Source: Streptomyces sp. NBC_00285 (GTDB taxonomy: Bacteria > Actinomycetota > Actinomycetes > Streptomycetales > Streptomycetaceae). From it: a stretch of 64,000 nt of DNA. Position numbers and translations under genes: made by a program. The stretch covers positions 4,154,001-4,218,000 of the forward strand of contig NZ_CP108055.1 of assembly GCF_036174265.1 (NCBI RefSeq), written 5' to 3'. The notes under the pieces are model-generated. The model worked only from the letters and a program-made list of their open reading frames with translations. It had not been told where the DNA came from and made no database searches. Position 1 is the stretch's first letter. Each line of letters opens with the position of its first letter. Of the stretch, positions 40,870-50,137 are shown in pieces.

Positions 40870-41778
40870 TCAGCCCTTGTTGGCGCCGAGGGTGAGTCCG
40901 CTGACGAACTGGCGCTGGAGTACGAAGTAGACGATCAGGGTGGGGATCGCGGTGAGGAGGGCGCCTGCGGCGACCAGGTTGGGGTCGGTGAAGTACTGGC
41001 CGGAGAGGTTGTTCAGGGCCGAGGTGATCGGCATGTTCTCGCCGGTGGAGATGAGGACGATGGCCCAGAAGAAGTCGTTGTAGATCCAGATGGACAGCAG
41101 GGTGCCCAGGGCGGCCATCGCGGGCTTGCACAGTGGCAGGACGATCTGCCAGTACATCCGCCATACCGAGGCGCCGTCGACCAGGGCGGCCTCGGTGAGT
41201 TCGTGCGGCAGCATCCGCATGTAGTTGCTGAGGACGAAGGCGCAGAACCCGGACTGGAAGGCGACGTGGATGAGGACCAGGCCGAGTGCGGAGTCGTAGA
41301 GCTTGCCGCTCATGGTGATGCCGGGCAGGTCGATGAGCAGGTACAGCCGGTACAGGGGGGTGATGATGACCTGCTGGGGGAGCAGGTTGCCTGCGGTGAA
41401 GACCAGCAGCAGTGCGATGTTGAGGCGGAAGTCGAAGCGGGCGACGTAGAAGGCGACCATCGACGACAGCAGCAGGGTGATCAGCACGGCGGGGACCGCG
41501 ATGATCAGTGTGTTGCCGAAGTAGTGGAGCATGTCCGACTGCGTGAAGGCGTTCTTGAAGTTGTCGAAGTTGAGGGTGTCGGGCCAGGACACGTATCCCT
41601 TGTCGCTGGTCTCGGCGTAGGGGCGCAGGGCGGCGAAGGCCGCCCACAGCAGCGGGGCCAGCCAGGCCAGCGAGGTGCCGGCCAGGAAGACGTGCAGCAG
41701 GATCCGGGCGGGGCGCAGCGGGGCGCGTGGCTTGCCCGGTCCCACGGGGGGCGGGGCGGTGGTGGTGAGGGTGCTCAT
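40870..41778 (-). CDS. Sugar ABC importer permease (MalG type)
   Basis: A 302-residue permease with six membrane spans and EAA loop EAALVDGASVWRMYWQIVLP. ATG 41778 overlaps the stop of the other permease gene (ATGA). The frame is open further upstream but that part lies in the other permease gene. It works with the products of the two genes before it. Confidence 0.92.
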   Translation of the reverse strand: MSTLTTTAPPPVGPGKPRAPLRPARILLHVFLAGTSLAWLAPLLWAAFAALRPYAETSDKGYVSWPDTLNFDNFKNAFTQSDMLHYFGNTLIIAVPAVLITLLLSSMVAFYVARFDFRLNIALLLVFTAGNLLPQQVIITPLYRLYLLIDLPGITMSGKLYDSALGLVLIHVAFQSGFCAFVLSNYMRMLPHELTEAALVDGASVWRMYWQIVLPLCKPAMAALGTLLSIWIYNDFFWAIVLISTGENMPITSALNNLSGQYFTDPNLVAAGALLTAIPTLIVYFVLQRQFVSGLTLGANKG

Positions 41779-42752
41779 GCGCTGCGCTCCTTCCGGAAGG
41801 TCGCGATCAGGTAGGGGATGATCACGACGAGGGAGATCACCAGGAGGACCACGGCGATGGCGGAGCCGTATCCGATGCGGCTGGACTCGCCGATGATGTT
41901 GTTGGTGATCAGGATGGAGAGCAGCTCGGTGCCCTGGGCGCCCTTGTTGAAGACGAACACCAGGTCGAAGGCGCGCAGGGCCTCGATGATGGTGACGACC
42001 AGGACGACGGTGTTGGTGGGGCGCAGGGTGGGGAAGATGACGTTCTTGAACGTCTGCCACTCGTTGGCGCCGTCCAGTGAGGACGCCTCGCGCAGGGAGG
42101 GGTCCACGCCCTTGAGGCCGGCCAGGTAGAGGATCATCATGTAGCCGGTGTGGCGCCAGGACGCGGCGATCAGGACGGCCCACAGGTTCAGGTGGGGGTC
42201 GCCGATCCAGTCGATGTAGTGGCCGGGTTTGTTGGCGCCGATGAGGCTGTTGATGAGGCCGGTGTCGGGGTTGTAGACCAGCTGCCACACGAAGCCGGTG
42301 ACGGCCAGGGAGACCACGACGGGCAGGAAGAACGCGGTCTGGTAGACCCGGGAGAAGCGGATGTTCTTGTCGAGCTGGACGGCCAGGAACAGCCCGAACG
42401 GGGTCGGGATGCAGATGAGCACCACGAACCAGATGACGTTGTGCTGCAGGGCGGGCCAGAACTGCGGGTTGTCGGTGAACAACTGCTGGAAGTTGTCCAG
42501 GCCGACCCATTTGATGGAGTCGAAGCCGATGCCGTCCCAGCTGGTGAAGGCCAGAGCGATCGAGGCGAGGGCGGTGACCCAGACAAGGGCCACGTGCAGG
42601 ACCGTGGGCACGCCGGCCATGAAGCCGAGCGTGATCCGGTCACGACGGGTCAGCAGGCGCTTGTGGCCTCGCGGAACCTTCTTGACAGGCGCGGGCCCCG
42701 AAGGCGGCACGGCGGCCGCCTCCGGGGTCTTCGTGGGGGTCTCGGAGCTCAT
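41775..42752 (-). CDS. Sugar ABC importer permease (MalF type)
   Basis: A 325-residue permease with six membrane spans and EAA loop REASSLDGANEWQTFKNVIFP-like segment near residue 225. Both ends overlap neighbours by ATGA. No ATPase gene is in the operon, so a shared ATPase such as MsiK is expected. Confidence 0.92.
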   Translation of the reverse strand: MSSETPTKTPEAAAVPPSGPAPVKKVPRGHKRLLTRRDRITLGFMAGVPTVLHVALVWVTALASIALAFTSWDGIGFDSIKWVGLDNFQQLFTDNPQFWPALQHNVIWFVVLICIPTPFGLFLAVQLDKNIRFSRVYQTAFFLPVVVSLAVTGFVWQLVYNPDTGLINSLIGANKPGHYIDWIGDPHLNLWAVLIAASWRHTGYMMILYLAGLKGVDPSLREASSLDGANEWQTFKNVIFPTLRPTNTVVLVVTIIEALRAFDLVFVFNKGAQGTELLSILITNNIIGESSRIGYGSAIAVVLLVISLVVIIPYLIATFRKERSA

Positions 42753-44053
42753 GAGGATGCGAAGATCGTCTTCTTCTGGCGTTCGATCGAGGACAGCAGG
42801 CTGTCGACGCCCTTGGGGTTCTGCAGGAACTTCTGCAGCGCGGGCTGCATCACCGTCGAGGTGAAGTCCGGGCGCGAGTCACGGTCCATGAACTGGGTGA
42901 GGCTCTTGGCGCCGGTGATCATCTCGTACGCCTTCTTCTGCAGGGCGGTGTACGAGGAGGTGTCGGCCTTGTTGGAGGCGGCCACCACGCTGGTGTCGGA
43001 CTTGAGGTAGATCTGCTCGGCCGCCGGAGTGCCCAGGTACTCCAGGAGCTTGGTGGCGCCCGCCTTGTTCTTCGGCGCCTTGCTGAGCATGAAGCCGTCG
43101 GCCGGCGCCTCGACGGTGTCCTGGCCGTACGCGGAGTTGATCTCCGGGAAGGCGAAGAAGTCGAGGTCGTCCAGGTCGGCCTTGTTGGTGAACTGCTGCG
43201 CCACGAAGGTGCCCAGCACGTACATGCCGGCCTTCTTCGCCACCAGGGTCTGGGCGGCGTCCTGCCAGGTGCGGCCCATGAAGCCGTCCTGGTGGTAGGG
43301 CAGGATCTCGGCCCAGTGATCGAAGACGTTCTTGACCTTGGCGTCGGTCCAGGAGGCCTTGCCCGCCATCAGCTCGACGTGGAAGTCGTAGCCGTTGGTG
43401 CGGAAGTTGAGCTGGTCGAAGGTGCCCATCGCCGGCCAGGCGTCCTTGTCACCGAACGCGATCGGGACCAGGCCGTCCTTCTTCATCTGCTTGCACAGGG
43501 CGAGGAAGGCGTCCCAGGTGGTGGGAACCTCGTAGCCGTGCGCCGCGAAGACGCTCTTGCGGTAGAAGATCGCCCACGGGTACGTGACCAGCGGCACGAA
43601 GTAGTACTTGCCGTCCGCGCCCTTGCTGAGCTTCTTCATGGCGTCGGGGAAGTTGCCCCCGATCTTGTCCCACACGTCGTCGATCGGGGAGGCCAGCTTC
43701 TTCGCCGCGAAGAACTGCATGCGGTAGCCGGCGAACCAGTTGAACACGTCGTCCGGCGTGCCCTGGAGGTAGGAGTTGATCTGCTCCTGGAAGGTGTTGT
43801 GGTCCTTGGTGTTGACCTTGACCGTGACACCCGACTGCTTCGTGAACGCCGTGTAGATCTCCCCGTAGGCCTTCTTCGGCACGGCGTCGGACTGGTTCGA
43901 GCCCAGAGTGACGGTCTTGGGGTCCGAGGAGCTGCCGCTGCCGCCGCAGGCGCTCAGGAGGGGGATGCCGGCGCCGAGCAGGGCGGCACCGCCCACGCCT
44001 TTGAGCACACCACGGCGGCTGGGCGCGGGGAAGGAGGACGAGAGATCTTGCAT
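42749..44053 (-). CDS. Sugar-binding lipoprotein of ABC importer, probable Tat substrate
   Basis: A 434-residue family 1 solute-binding protein. The N-terminus has SRRGVLKGVGG then a lipobox ending LLSAC (about residue 36), so export is probably by Tat with lipid attachment. It starts the operon binding protein-permease-permease-GH36-GH42, and its role in galactoside uptake is inferred from those glycosidases. A 12-bp palindrome lies 43 bases upstream. Confidence 0.9.
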   Translation of the reverse strand: MQDLSSSFPAPSRRGVLKGVGGAALLGAGIPLLSACGGSGSSSDPKTVTLGSNQSDAVPKKAYGEIYTAFTKQSGVTVKVNTKDHNTFQEQINSYLQGTPDDVFNWFAGYRMQFFAAKKLASPIDDVWDKIGGNFPDAMKKLSKGADGKYYFVPLVTYPWAIFYRKSVFAAHGYEVPTTWDAFLALCKQMKKDGLVPIAFGDKDAWPAMGTFDQLNFRTNGYDFHVELMAGKASWTDAKVKNVFDHWAEILPYHQDGFMGRTWQDAAQTLVAKKAGMYVLGTFVAQQFTNKADLDDLDFFAFPEINSAYGQDTVEAPADGFMLSKAPKNKAGATKLLEYLGTPAAEQIYLKSDTSVVAASNKADTSSYTALQKKAYEMITGAKSLTQFMDRDSRPDFTSTVMQPALQKFLQNPKGVDSLLSSIERQKKTIFASS

Positions 44054-44095
44054 GGACGGCTCCTGAAGGCAGGGGTCCGGTCATGGAGGGTTTCG

Positions 44096-44107
44096 AAGAC
44101 CGGTCTT
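44096..44107. promoter_or_regulatory. 12-bp palindrome upstream of the galactoside operon
   Basis: AAGACCGGTCTT is a perfect palindrome 43-54 bases before the binding-protein start, in the only sizeable gap of the region (44054-44253). It is a likely operator, but no regulator gene is adjacent. Confidence 0.55.
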
Positions 44108-44253
44108 AATCGACCAGAAATCAACTTGACCGAACACGGTGGCGCTATGACAGCCGTATGTCCGGTCATGCGTCAATAGCTACTGGCCCGATTTGTCGAA
44201 ACGTGACCGACATACCTGCCTCCCGGTGACACAGGAGCTTCACAACGACAGGG

Positions 44254-45696
44254 TCAGTTGTACGCCCCGAAAGCCTTCGAGAAGGCGGACTCGCCCTGAA
44301 CGATCGAACTGCAGGTCGCATCGGCAGAGGGCTTCGCACCACCGGGGCACTGCTTGTCCCTGGTCGCCGACCACATCGACAGCCACCCGAGACCCTTCGC
44401 CTTGGCGAAGGAGACCAGCTGAGCCGCGTCGTCGACCTTGAAGATCTCGGACGCCACGTCGTTGACACCGATCATGGGGGTGACGGCGACCGCCTTCCAC
44501 GCCGCACTGTCGGACAGCCCGAGGACACTCTTGAGCTGTGCCTGGGTGGCGGTGGCGGCCTGCTCGGCATAGCCGCCCATGTCTCCGCTGTACGAGGCCC
44601 CGTAGTCCATCGCCATGATGTTGACGGTGTCGATGCGCACGCCGTTGCTCTTTGCGTTGGAGAGCAGGCTCACCCCGTCCTGGGTCAGGCCCTCCGGCAT
44701 GACGGGCAGAGTGAAGGAAACGTCGAGGTTCGGATGCTCCCGCTGGAGCCTGGCGATCGCCTGGGCGCGCCGGGTGTTCGCGGCCGTGTTCGGCAGCGCG
44801 CCGCCCTCCACGTCGAAGTCGACCTTGGTGAGGCCGTACGCGTCCACGGCCTTGCCGTACGCCGCCGCCAGCGCGTCCGCCGAGGAGCAGGTCGTGGCCA
44901 GCTCGGAGCCGGAGGCGCCGCCGAAGGAGACCCGGACGTCACCGCCCTTCGCCCGCAGCACACCGATCTGTCCGGCGACGGCGTCACTCGCGAGGTCGCT
45001 CACCCCGCCCCACTTGGGCGTGCAGCCGCCGCCGTCGGTGACGAAGGCGAGGTTGTAGTCCTTCACGCCGGTGGCCGCGGCGCTCGCGAGGAGGTCGAAG
45101 GCGGGATAGAGGGAGGTGTCGACGTAGGGGGCGAAGCCGGCGGTGGCGCCGGTGCCTTTCGTGGGGGTGGCGGTGGGCGTGGCCGTAGGAGTAGGTGTCG
45201 TGCTCCGAGTGGGCGTGGCCGTCGGGGTCGCGGGCCCGGTCGGGCGGCCGCTCGGCTCCGGGGTCGCGGTGCCGTCGGCGGAGCACCGCGCGCCATCGAC
45301 GAGACAGCCGGTCGGGTCCGCCGTGCCGCCTACGACGAAGCCGACGGTGACCGACTCGCCGGGTGCCAGCCCGTCGATGTCCCACTTCGCCGACGTCACG
45401 GTGACGTGCTGTCCGGCGACGGCCGACTCGGCGTTCCACAGCGAACTCAGCCGCGCGCCCGTCGGCAGGTCGAACTCCAGTTTCCAGGCCTTGTCCGCCG
45501 CCGTGCTGTTGTTGGTCACGACGTACTGCGCGGTGTACCCCGTCGACCAGTCGCTGGTCTTCGTGTAGGCGGCGCCGATCCCGGCCGCCTGGGCGGTGCC
45601 GCTCAGCAGGACCGCGCCGGTCCCCACCACGGCGGCTGCGACCACCCCGCCGATCACCTTGTTCGTGCCGTTCACTCTGCGCCGATGAATGCTCAT
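44254..45696 (-). CDS. Secreted chitinase, CBM2 plus GH18
   Basis: A 480-residue secreted enzyme. Signal peptide residues 1-38 (ends TAQAAG); a CBM2-type carbohydrate-binding module about 39-140; a Pro/Thr linker with TPTATPTATPT-type repeats about 143-182; a GH18 catalytic domain about 185-480. The catalytic DxDxE is VDFDVEGG (D293, D295, E297). It cuts chitin (beta-1,4-GlcNAc). I use ATG 45696; upstream there is no Shine-Dalgarno but a TAGCGT hexamer lies eight bases before the ATG, so a leaderless transcript is possible. Confidence 0.9.
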   Translation of the reverse strand: MSIHRRRVNGTNKVIGGVVAAAVVGTGAVLLSGTAQAAGIGAAYTKTSDWSTGYTAQYVVTNNSTAADKAWKLEFDLPTGARLSSLWNAESAVAGQHVTVTSAKWDIDGLAPGESVTVGFVVGGTADPTGCLVDGARCSADGTATPEPSGRPTGPATPTATPTRSTTPTPTATPTATPTKGTGATAGFAPYVDTSLYPAFDLLASAAATGVKDYNLAFVTDGGGCTPKWGGVSDLASDAVAGQIGVLRAKGGDVRVSFGGASGSELATTCSSADALAAAYGKAVDAYGLTKVDFDVEGGALPNTAANTRRAQAIARLQREHPNLDVSFTLPVMPEGLTQDGVSLLSNAKSNGVRIDTVNIMAMDYGASYSGDMGGYAEQAATATQAQLKSVLGLSDSAAWKAVAVTPMIGVNDVASEIFKVDDAAQLVSFAKAKGLGWLSMWSATRDKQCPGGAKPSADATCSSIVQGESAFSKAFGAYN

Positions 45697-45770
45697 GGCG
45701 TGGCACGCTAGCGATCCGGAATCGGGCAAATGACCTGATCAGGGCGGACGTTGAGGATCTTAGGGTGCGC

Positions 45771-47204
45771 TTAAGGAAGGGATCGGGACCGGTTAAAGGT
45801 CGAGACCAATTTGCCCGTTCGGCGCCTGCGCACCCGGTGTCCCCGGCGCTCCGGTGCCCGCCCCTCCAGCTGGATCCAGATCCGCACCTCGGTGCCGCCC
45901 AGGACCGACGACCCGATCCGCACGTCCCCGCCGGTCGACTCGGCGAGCCTGCGCACGATGTCGAGTCCGAGCCCGGTCGACCCGGCGCTCCCCGAGCCCC
46001 GCCCGCGTGCCATCGCGGCCTCGGGGTCGCGGATCCCGGAGCCCGCGTCGGAGACGAGCACGATCACCGCGTCCTCGCCGTTGTGCACGTCGACCGCGAA
46101 GGCGGTGCCCTCCGTGGTGTGCCGGAAGACGTTGCCGAGCAGGGCGTCCAGCGCGGCAGCGAGGTCGGCCCGGGCCACGGGTATGCGCACCGGCCGCTCG
46201 GTGCCGGCGACCCGCCACTTGCGGCCCTCGTCCTCGGCGAGCGCCGACCAGAACCCCATCCGCTCCCGGACCACCTCGGCCGCGTCGCACCCGGCGCCCG
46301 GCCCGGCGGCCGCGGTCTGCGGCTTGGCCTCCCGGGCGGTACGGATGATGGTGTCGACCTCGCGCTCCAACTGCGCGACCGCGGCCCGGGTCTGCTCGGC
46401 GGCGGGACCGTCCCCGAGCGAGGCCGCGTTGAGCCGCAGCACGGTCAGCGGGGTGCGCAGCCGGTGGGACAGGTCGGCGGCCAGCTCCCTCTCGTTCGCG
46501 AGCAGTTGGACGACCTGGTCGGCCATGGAGTTGAACGCGACCGCCGCGAGCCGCAGTTCGGTCGGTCCCTCTTCCGGAACCCTCGCTCCCAGCTTCCCCT
46601 CCCCCAGCTCGTGGGCGCCCTCGACGAGTTTCTGCGCGGGCTGCACCATCCGCACGCCGAGCCGGTCGGCGACCGCGACCGAGCCGACGACGAGGGCGAT
46701 ACCGACGCCCGCGAGGACCGCCCAGGCGGTCGCGACACCGTTGCTCACCTCGGACTCGGGGACGTAGACCTCGACGACGGCTATCGCACCCGAGCTGAGC
46801 GCGACCGGCTGCAGCAGGGTGGAGCCCCCGGGCACCTCGGTGGTGGAGGCGCGGCCCAGCTTCCGCACGGTCGCGATGTCCTCGGCGGCGGCCCGCTGCC
46901 GTCCGATGTCGATGCCCTGGTGACCGACCGTGCGACCGCCCGTCCGATCACCTTTCTGATCGCCGTCGGCCGGTATGTGGACGGCCATCCCGGAGTCCGC
47001 GCCCGCGGAGGCGACGACCCGCTCCAACTGGTCGCGGTCGGTGGTGATGGACAGGGCCGGGGCGACCGCGGCGGCCTCCCGCTCGGCGTTGGAGAACGCG
47101 CGGTCCCGGGCCATCTCCCTGACGACCAGGCCGAGCGGGATCGCGAAGGCGACCACGACCATGGTGGTGACCGCCAGGCAGACCTTGACGAGGGCCCATC
47201 TCAC
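45771..47204 (-). CDS. Two-component sensor histidine kinase
   Basis: A 477-residue membrane kinase: two membrane segments (about residues 5-28 and 165-190) flanking an extracytoplasmic sensor of about 135 residues, HAMP, then HisKA with ADLSHRLRTPLTVLRL (phospho-His) and HATPase_c with LLGNVFRHT (N box), DAGSGI and GSTGLGLDIVRRL. GTG 47204 overlaps the response-regulator stop (GTGA), so the pair is coupled. The signal is unknown. The C-terminal 25 residues are unusually basic (RRGHRVRRRRTGK). Confidence 0.9.
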   Translation of the reverse strand: MRWALVKVCLAVTTMVVVAFAIPLGLVVREMARDRAFSNAEREAAAVAPALSITTDRDQLERVVASAGADSGMAVHIPADGDQKGDRTGGRTVGHQGIDIGRQRAAAEDIATVRKLGRASTTEVPGGSTLLQPVALSSGAIAVVEVYVPESEVSNGVATAWAVLAGVGIALVVGSVAVADRLGVRMVQPAQKLVEGAHELGEGKLGARVPEEGPTELRLAAVAFNSMADQVVQLLANERELAADLSHRLRTPLTVLRLNAASLGDGPAAEQTRAAVAQLEREVDTIIRTAREAKPQTAAAGPGAGCDAAEVVRERMGFWSALAEDEGRKWRVAGTERPVRIPVARADLAAALDALLGNVFRHTTEGTAFAVDVHNGEDAVIVLVSDAGSGIRDPEAAMARGRGSGSAGSTGLGLDIVRRLAESTGGDVRIGSSVLGGTEVRIWIQLEGRAPERRGHRVRRRRTGKLVSTFNRSRSLP

Positions 47205-47905
47205 AACGGCAGTCCCCCGCCCGGCGGTTCCAGCTTCACGCCGACGCCCCGCAGGGTGTGCAGATAGCGGGGCTGTGCGGCGGTCTCCCCCAGCTTCCGC
47301 CGCAGCCACGACAGATGGACGTCGATCGTCTGGTCGTCGCCGTAGGACTGCTGCCAGACCTCGGCGAGGAGTTCCTTGCGGGGGACGACCACGCCGGGGC
47401 GGGAGGCCAGGAAGGCGAGCAGGTCGAACTCACGGCGGGTGAGGTCGAGGCGGGCGCCGTCCAGCTCGGCCTGGCGGCGCAGCGGGTCGACGCTCAGACC
47501 GCCGACGCGCAGCACGGCCTCCGGTGAGGCGTCACCGCCGGCGGCCCGGGACCGTCGTAGGACGGCGGCCATGCGGGCCGCGAGGTGCTCGACCGAGAAG
47601 GGCTTGGTGAGGTAGTCGTCCGCCCCCGCGTTCAGCAGGCGGACGATCTCCGTCTCGTCGTCCCGGGCGGTCGCGATGATCACCGGGACGTCGGTGATCC
47701 CGCGCAGCATCTTCAGGGCCTCGGACCCGTCGAGGTCGGGCAGACCGAGGTCCAGGATCACCACGTCGAAACGGAAGTGGGCGACCTCGCGCAGGGCCTC
47801 CAGCGCCGTCCCGACACTGCGCACTGTGTGTGCCGCGTCGGTCAGGTGCCGGATGAGCGCCGAGCGGACGAACTGGTCGTCCTCGACCACGAGCACACTT
47901 GCCAT
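47201..47905 (-). CDS. OmpR-family response regulator
   Basis: A 234-residue regulator: receiver domain 1-120 with EDD acid pocket, phospho-acceptor Asp in VILDLGLPDLDG and Lys in YLTKPF; C-terminal winged helix about 140-225 (LTRREFDLLAFLASRPG, DDQTIDVHLSWLRRKLG). ATG 47905 begins MASVLVVEDDQ; no Shine-Dalgarno is visible before it, so it may be leaderless. Upstream of its cognate kinase gene. Confidence 0.92.
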   Translation of the reverse strand: MASVLVVEDDQFVRSALIRHLTDAAHTVRSVGTALEALREVAHFRFDVVILDLGLPDLDGSEALKMLRGITDVPVIIATARDDETEIVRLLNAGADDYLTKPFSVEHLAARMAAVLRRSRAAGGDASPEAVLRVGGLSVDPLRRQAELDGARLDLTRREFDLLAFLASRPGVVVPRKELLAEVWQQSYGDDQTIDVHLSWLRRKLGETAAQPRYLHTLRGVGVKLEPPGGGLPL

Positions 47906-48003
47906 GCGCCGCACCGTACGCCATGCGGGGGACACGGATCCGGGCCTGTGGATAACTCGGTCCGTGTGCGGACTGTGAGGCGCGTGAGGCACTATGACGG
48001 GCG

Positions 48004-48504
48004 ATGCGCAGAGGACTCGTACACGTACTGGCCTGGCTGCTCGCCACGGGCGCGGCGGTCACGCTGTCGTGGTGGGGCGTCCACACGGTCATGGCGGGCA
48101 CGGCCTACGACCCGCCGCGTGCCCTGCCCATCACCGCGGCCGACGCGACCACACAGCAGTCAAAACCGCTGGCGTCGCCGACCCCGACGAAGCGGGTGGC
48201 CCCGTCGAGGAGTCCGTCACCGACGCCGAGCGCCACGCCCACCCGGCCGAGCCCCGCCACGAGTCCTTCTGCCACCGCGTCCGGCCAGGTCAGGAGCTAC
48301 GACACGGACGGCGGCCGCGCGGTCTTCGACCTCGGTGAGACGTCGGCGACGCTGGTGTCCGCGACGCCCGGCGCGGGTTGGTCGATGCAGGTGTGGAAGA
48401 CGGAGTCGTGGATCCGGGTGGAGTTCACCTCGGGCACGGACCGGGTGTCGGTGTTCTGCACATGGCACGACGGACCGCCGAGGGTGGAGATCGGAACCTA
48501 CTGA
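48004..48504 (+). CDS. Membrane-anchored secreted protein of unknown function
   Basis: A 166-residue protein with one N-terminal membrane segment (about residues 8-30, possibly an uncleaved signal anchor), a Pro/Ser/Thr-rich linker with SPTPSATPT-like repeats (about 55-95) and a small beta-rich C-terminal domain of 70 residues with WSMQVWKTESWIRVEF and a single Cys. Divergent from the response-regulator gene, 98 bases away, so it may be a target of that system (inference). No known family recognised. Confidence 0.7.
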   Translation: MRRGLVHVLAWLLATGAAVTLSWWGVHTVMAGTAYDPPRALPITAADATTQQSKPLASPTPTKRVAPSRSPSPTPSATPTRPSPATSPSATASGQVRSYDTDGGRAVFDLGETSATLVSATPGAGWSMQVWKTESWIRVEFTSGTDRVSVFCTWHDGPPRVEIGTY

Positions 48505-48536
48505 GTCGGCCCACCGCGTCGGCTCATCGCGTCAGG

Positions 48537-49406
48537 TCACCGGAACACCGAGGGCGGCGGCGCCGGTGAGGCGACCGCTGCCGCGTCCGTCACGGGTACG
48601 GCGCCTCCGGTGAAGTCGAGGAGTCCCCGGCCGTGTTCGACGCGGCCCGGGTACGGGTCGGACGCGGCGCGGCGGGTCAGTTCCGCGATCGGCAGGGGGA
48701 TGTCGGCGGCGACCAGGACGGCGTTGCCGAAGCGTTTGCCGCGCAGGACGGTCGGGTCGGCCACGAGGGCGAGTTCGGGGAAACGGGCGGCGGCGGTGGC
48801 GATCTGGCCGCGCAGATGGGCCAGCGGCGGCCCGTCGGCGAGGTTGGCGGCGTAGTGCCCGCCCGGCCGCAGCGCCCTTCGGACCTCGTCGAGGAACTCG
48901 GTGGAGGTGAGGTGCGCGGGGGTGCGGGCGCCGCTGAACACATCGGCGATCACGATGTCGGCCCAGCCGTCGGCCACCTTGGCGAGGCCTTCCCGGGCGT
49001 CCACGGCCCGCACCCGTATCCGCGCTGTCGGTTCCAACGGGAGTTTCTGCCGCACCAGTTGCACGAGTGCGGCGTCCCGCTCGACGACCTGCTGGGTGGA
49101 GCGGGGGCGGGTGGCGGCGACATACCGGGCGAGCGTGAGGGCTCCGCCGCCGAGGTGCACGGCGTGCACGGGCTTGCCGGGGGGCGCGACGAGGTCGATG
49201 ACGTGGCCGAGCCGGCGCTGGTACTCGAAGGAGAGGTGGGCCGGGTCGTCCAGGTCCACGTGCGACTGCGGTGCTCCGTCGATGAGCAGCGTCCACGCGT
49301 GCGTGCGCTCCCGGTCGGGGATGAGCTCGGCGAGGCCGCCGTCCACTGGCTCCACGACGGCTTCGGCGGTGGCGTTGCCACGCCGGGAACTCCTGGACTT
49401 ACCCAT
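48537..49406 (-). CDS. Spermidine-synthase-like methyltransferase-fold protein
   Basis: A 289-residue Rossmann-fold protein of the spermidine synthase (SpeE-like) class. The nucleotide-binding loop is AVHLGGGALTLARY (about 82-95) and ADIVIADVFSG matches the fourth strand region. It lacks the membrane part of fused MFS-spermidine synthases, and the putrescine-binding residues are not obvious, so aminopropyl transfer is uncertain. Convergent with the anchored protein gene. Confidence 0.8.
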   Translation of the reverse strand: MGKSRSSRRGNATAEAVVEPVDGGLAELIPDRERTHAWTLLIDGAPQSHVDLDDPAHLSFEYQRRLGHVIDLVAPPGKPVHAVHLGGGALTLARYVAATRPRSTQQVVERDAALVQLVRQKLPLEPTARIRVRAVDAREGLAKVADGWADIVIADVFSGARTPAHLTSTEFLDEVRRALRPGGHYAANLADGPPLAHLRGQIATAAARFPELALVADPTVLRGKRFGNAVLVAADIPLPIAELTRRAASDPYPGRVEHGRGLLDFTGGAVPVTDAAAVASPAPPPSVFR

Positions 49407-49485
49407 GACGCCATTATCGGCGGCGGGGGGTGGTCGCGCGTCCGCGGGCCCGGTGGGGGCCGGCCGCGCCCCTGAGTGGGCGCGG

Positions 49486-49872
49486 TCACCGGCAGTTGTC
49501 GGCGGCCTCGATCAGTCTCGCCGCCTCCCCCAGTGCCGCTCGCAGCACCGCGGGGTCCGTCGCAAGGTCGGTGTCCCCCGGCGGCAGCAACCAGTCCGAC
49601 CCCTCGACGGGCGGTTCCGGCTCCGGGGTCAGCCGCAGCCCGCGCCCGTTGGTCTCCGTACACGTGCTCCCGGGAACGTCCCATGCCGCCGCCGTCCCCG
49701 GTGGCACCAGGAACCCCAGCGTCTTGCCGCCGTCGTCGTGCAGCACCGGGCCCACCGACTCGCTCACCCCCCGCCGCAGGATGTCGACGGCCTCCAGGCC
49801 GTGTCGCGTCGGCACCGTGACCACGTCACAGGACACCTGTGCACAAGGATCGACGCTCGGGCTGATCTCCAT
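49486..49872 (-). CDS. Small protein related to primase-polymerase-like family (divergent)
   Basis: A 128-residue protein. ATG 49872 is chosen because GGAGG lies six bases upstream; a TTG at 49917 in frame has none. It shares a pattern with the 195-residue protein at 58194-58781: DVVTVPTRHGLEAVDIL (16-32), then a GPV, then FLVPPGTAAAW (54-64). I believe both are short relatives of part of the bifunctional DNA primase/polymerase-like proteins that are numerous in streptomycetes, but no catalytic residues are visible here. Function unknown. Confidence 0.6.
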   Translation of the reverse strand: MEISPSVDPCAQVSCDVVTVPTRHGLEAVDILRRGVSESVGPVLHDDGGKTLGFLVPPGTAAAWDVPGSTCTETNGRGLRLTPEPEPPVEGSDWLLPPGDTDLATDPAVLRAALGEAARLIEAADNCR

Positions 49873-50137
49873 CGCGGCCTCCACCAAGGAACCCTCGTCC
49901 GACTCCGAGTAGTTCAACGCGCGCTCGCGTCAAGGGCTACGGCGGAAGTCCGCCGCAAAGGATGGCAGTTCATGGCAGATCCCGGATGAGATATCCGGTT
50001 TGTAGCCAAACCCCGCGTGGCGGCCCGGACACAGCCGGTACGTTCTTGCCCGCCGGAAACAGGTCGTCACACTGACAAACCAGTCAACTCGCCCCACCTC
50101 CGGCACGGTTCGACGGTTCGCACGAGAGGGCCCGGCC
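49873..50137. promoter_or_regulatory. Divergent promoter region with two adjacent palindromes
   Basis: 265 bases between divergent genes. CCGGAT-N5-ATCCGG (49982-49998) and GGTTTG-TAGC-CAAACC (49997-50012) are perfect inverted repeats sharing two bases; they may be operators for the XRE/TPR regulator or form alternative hairpins. Confidence 0.5.
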
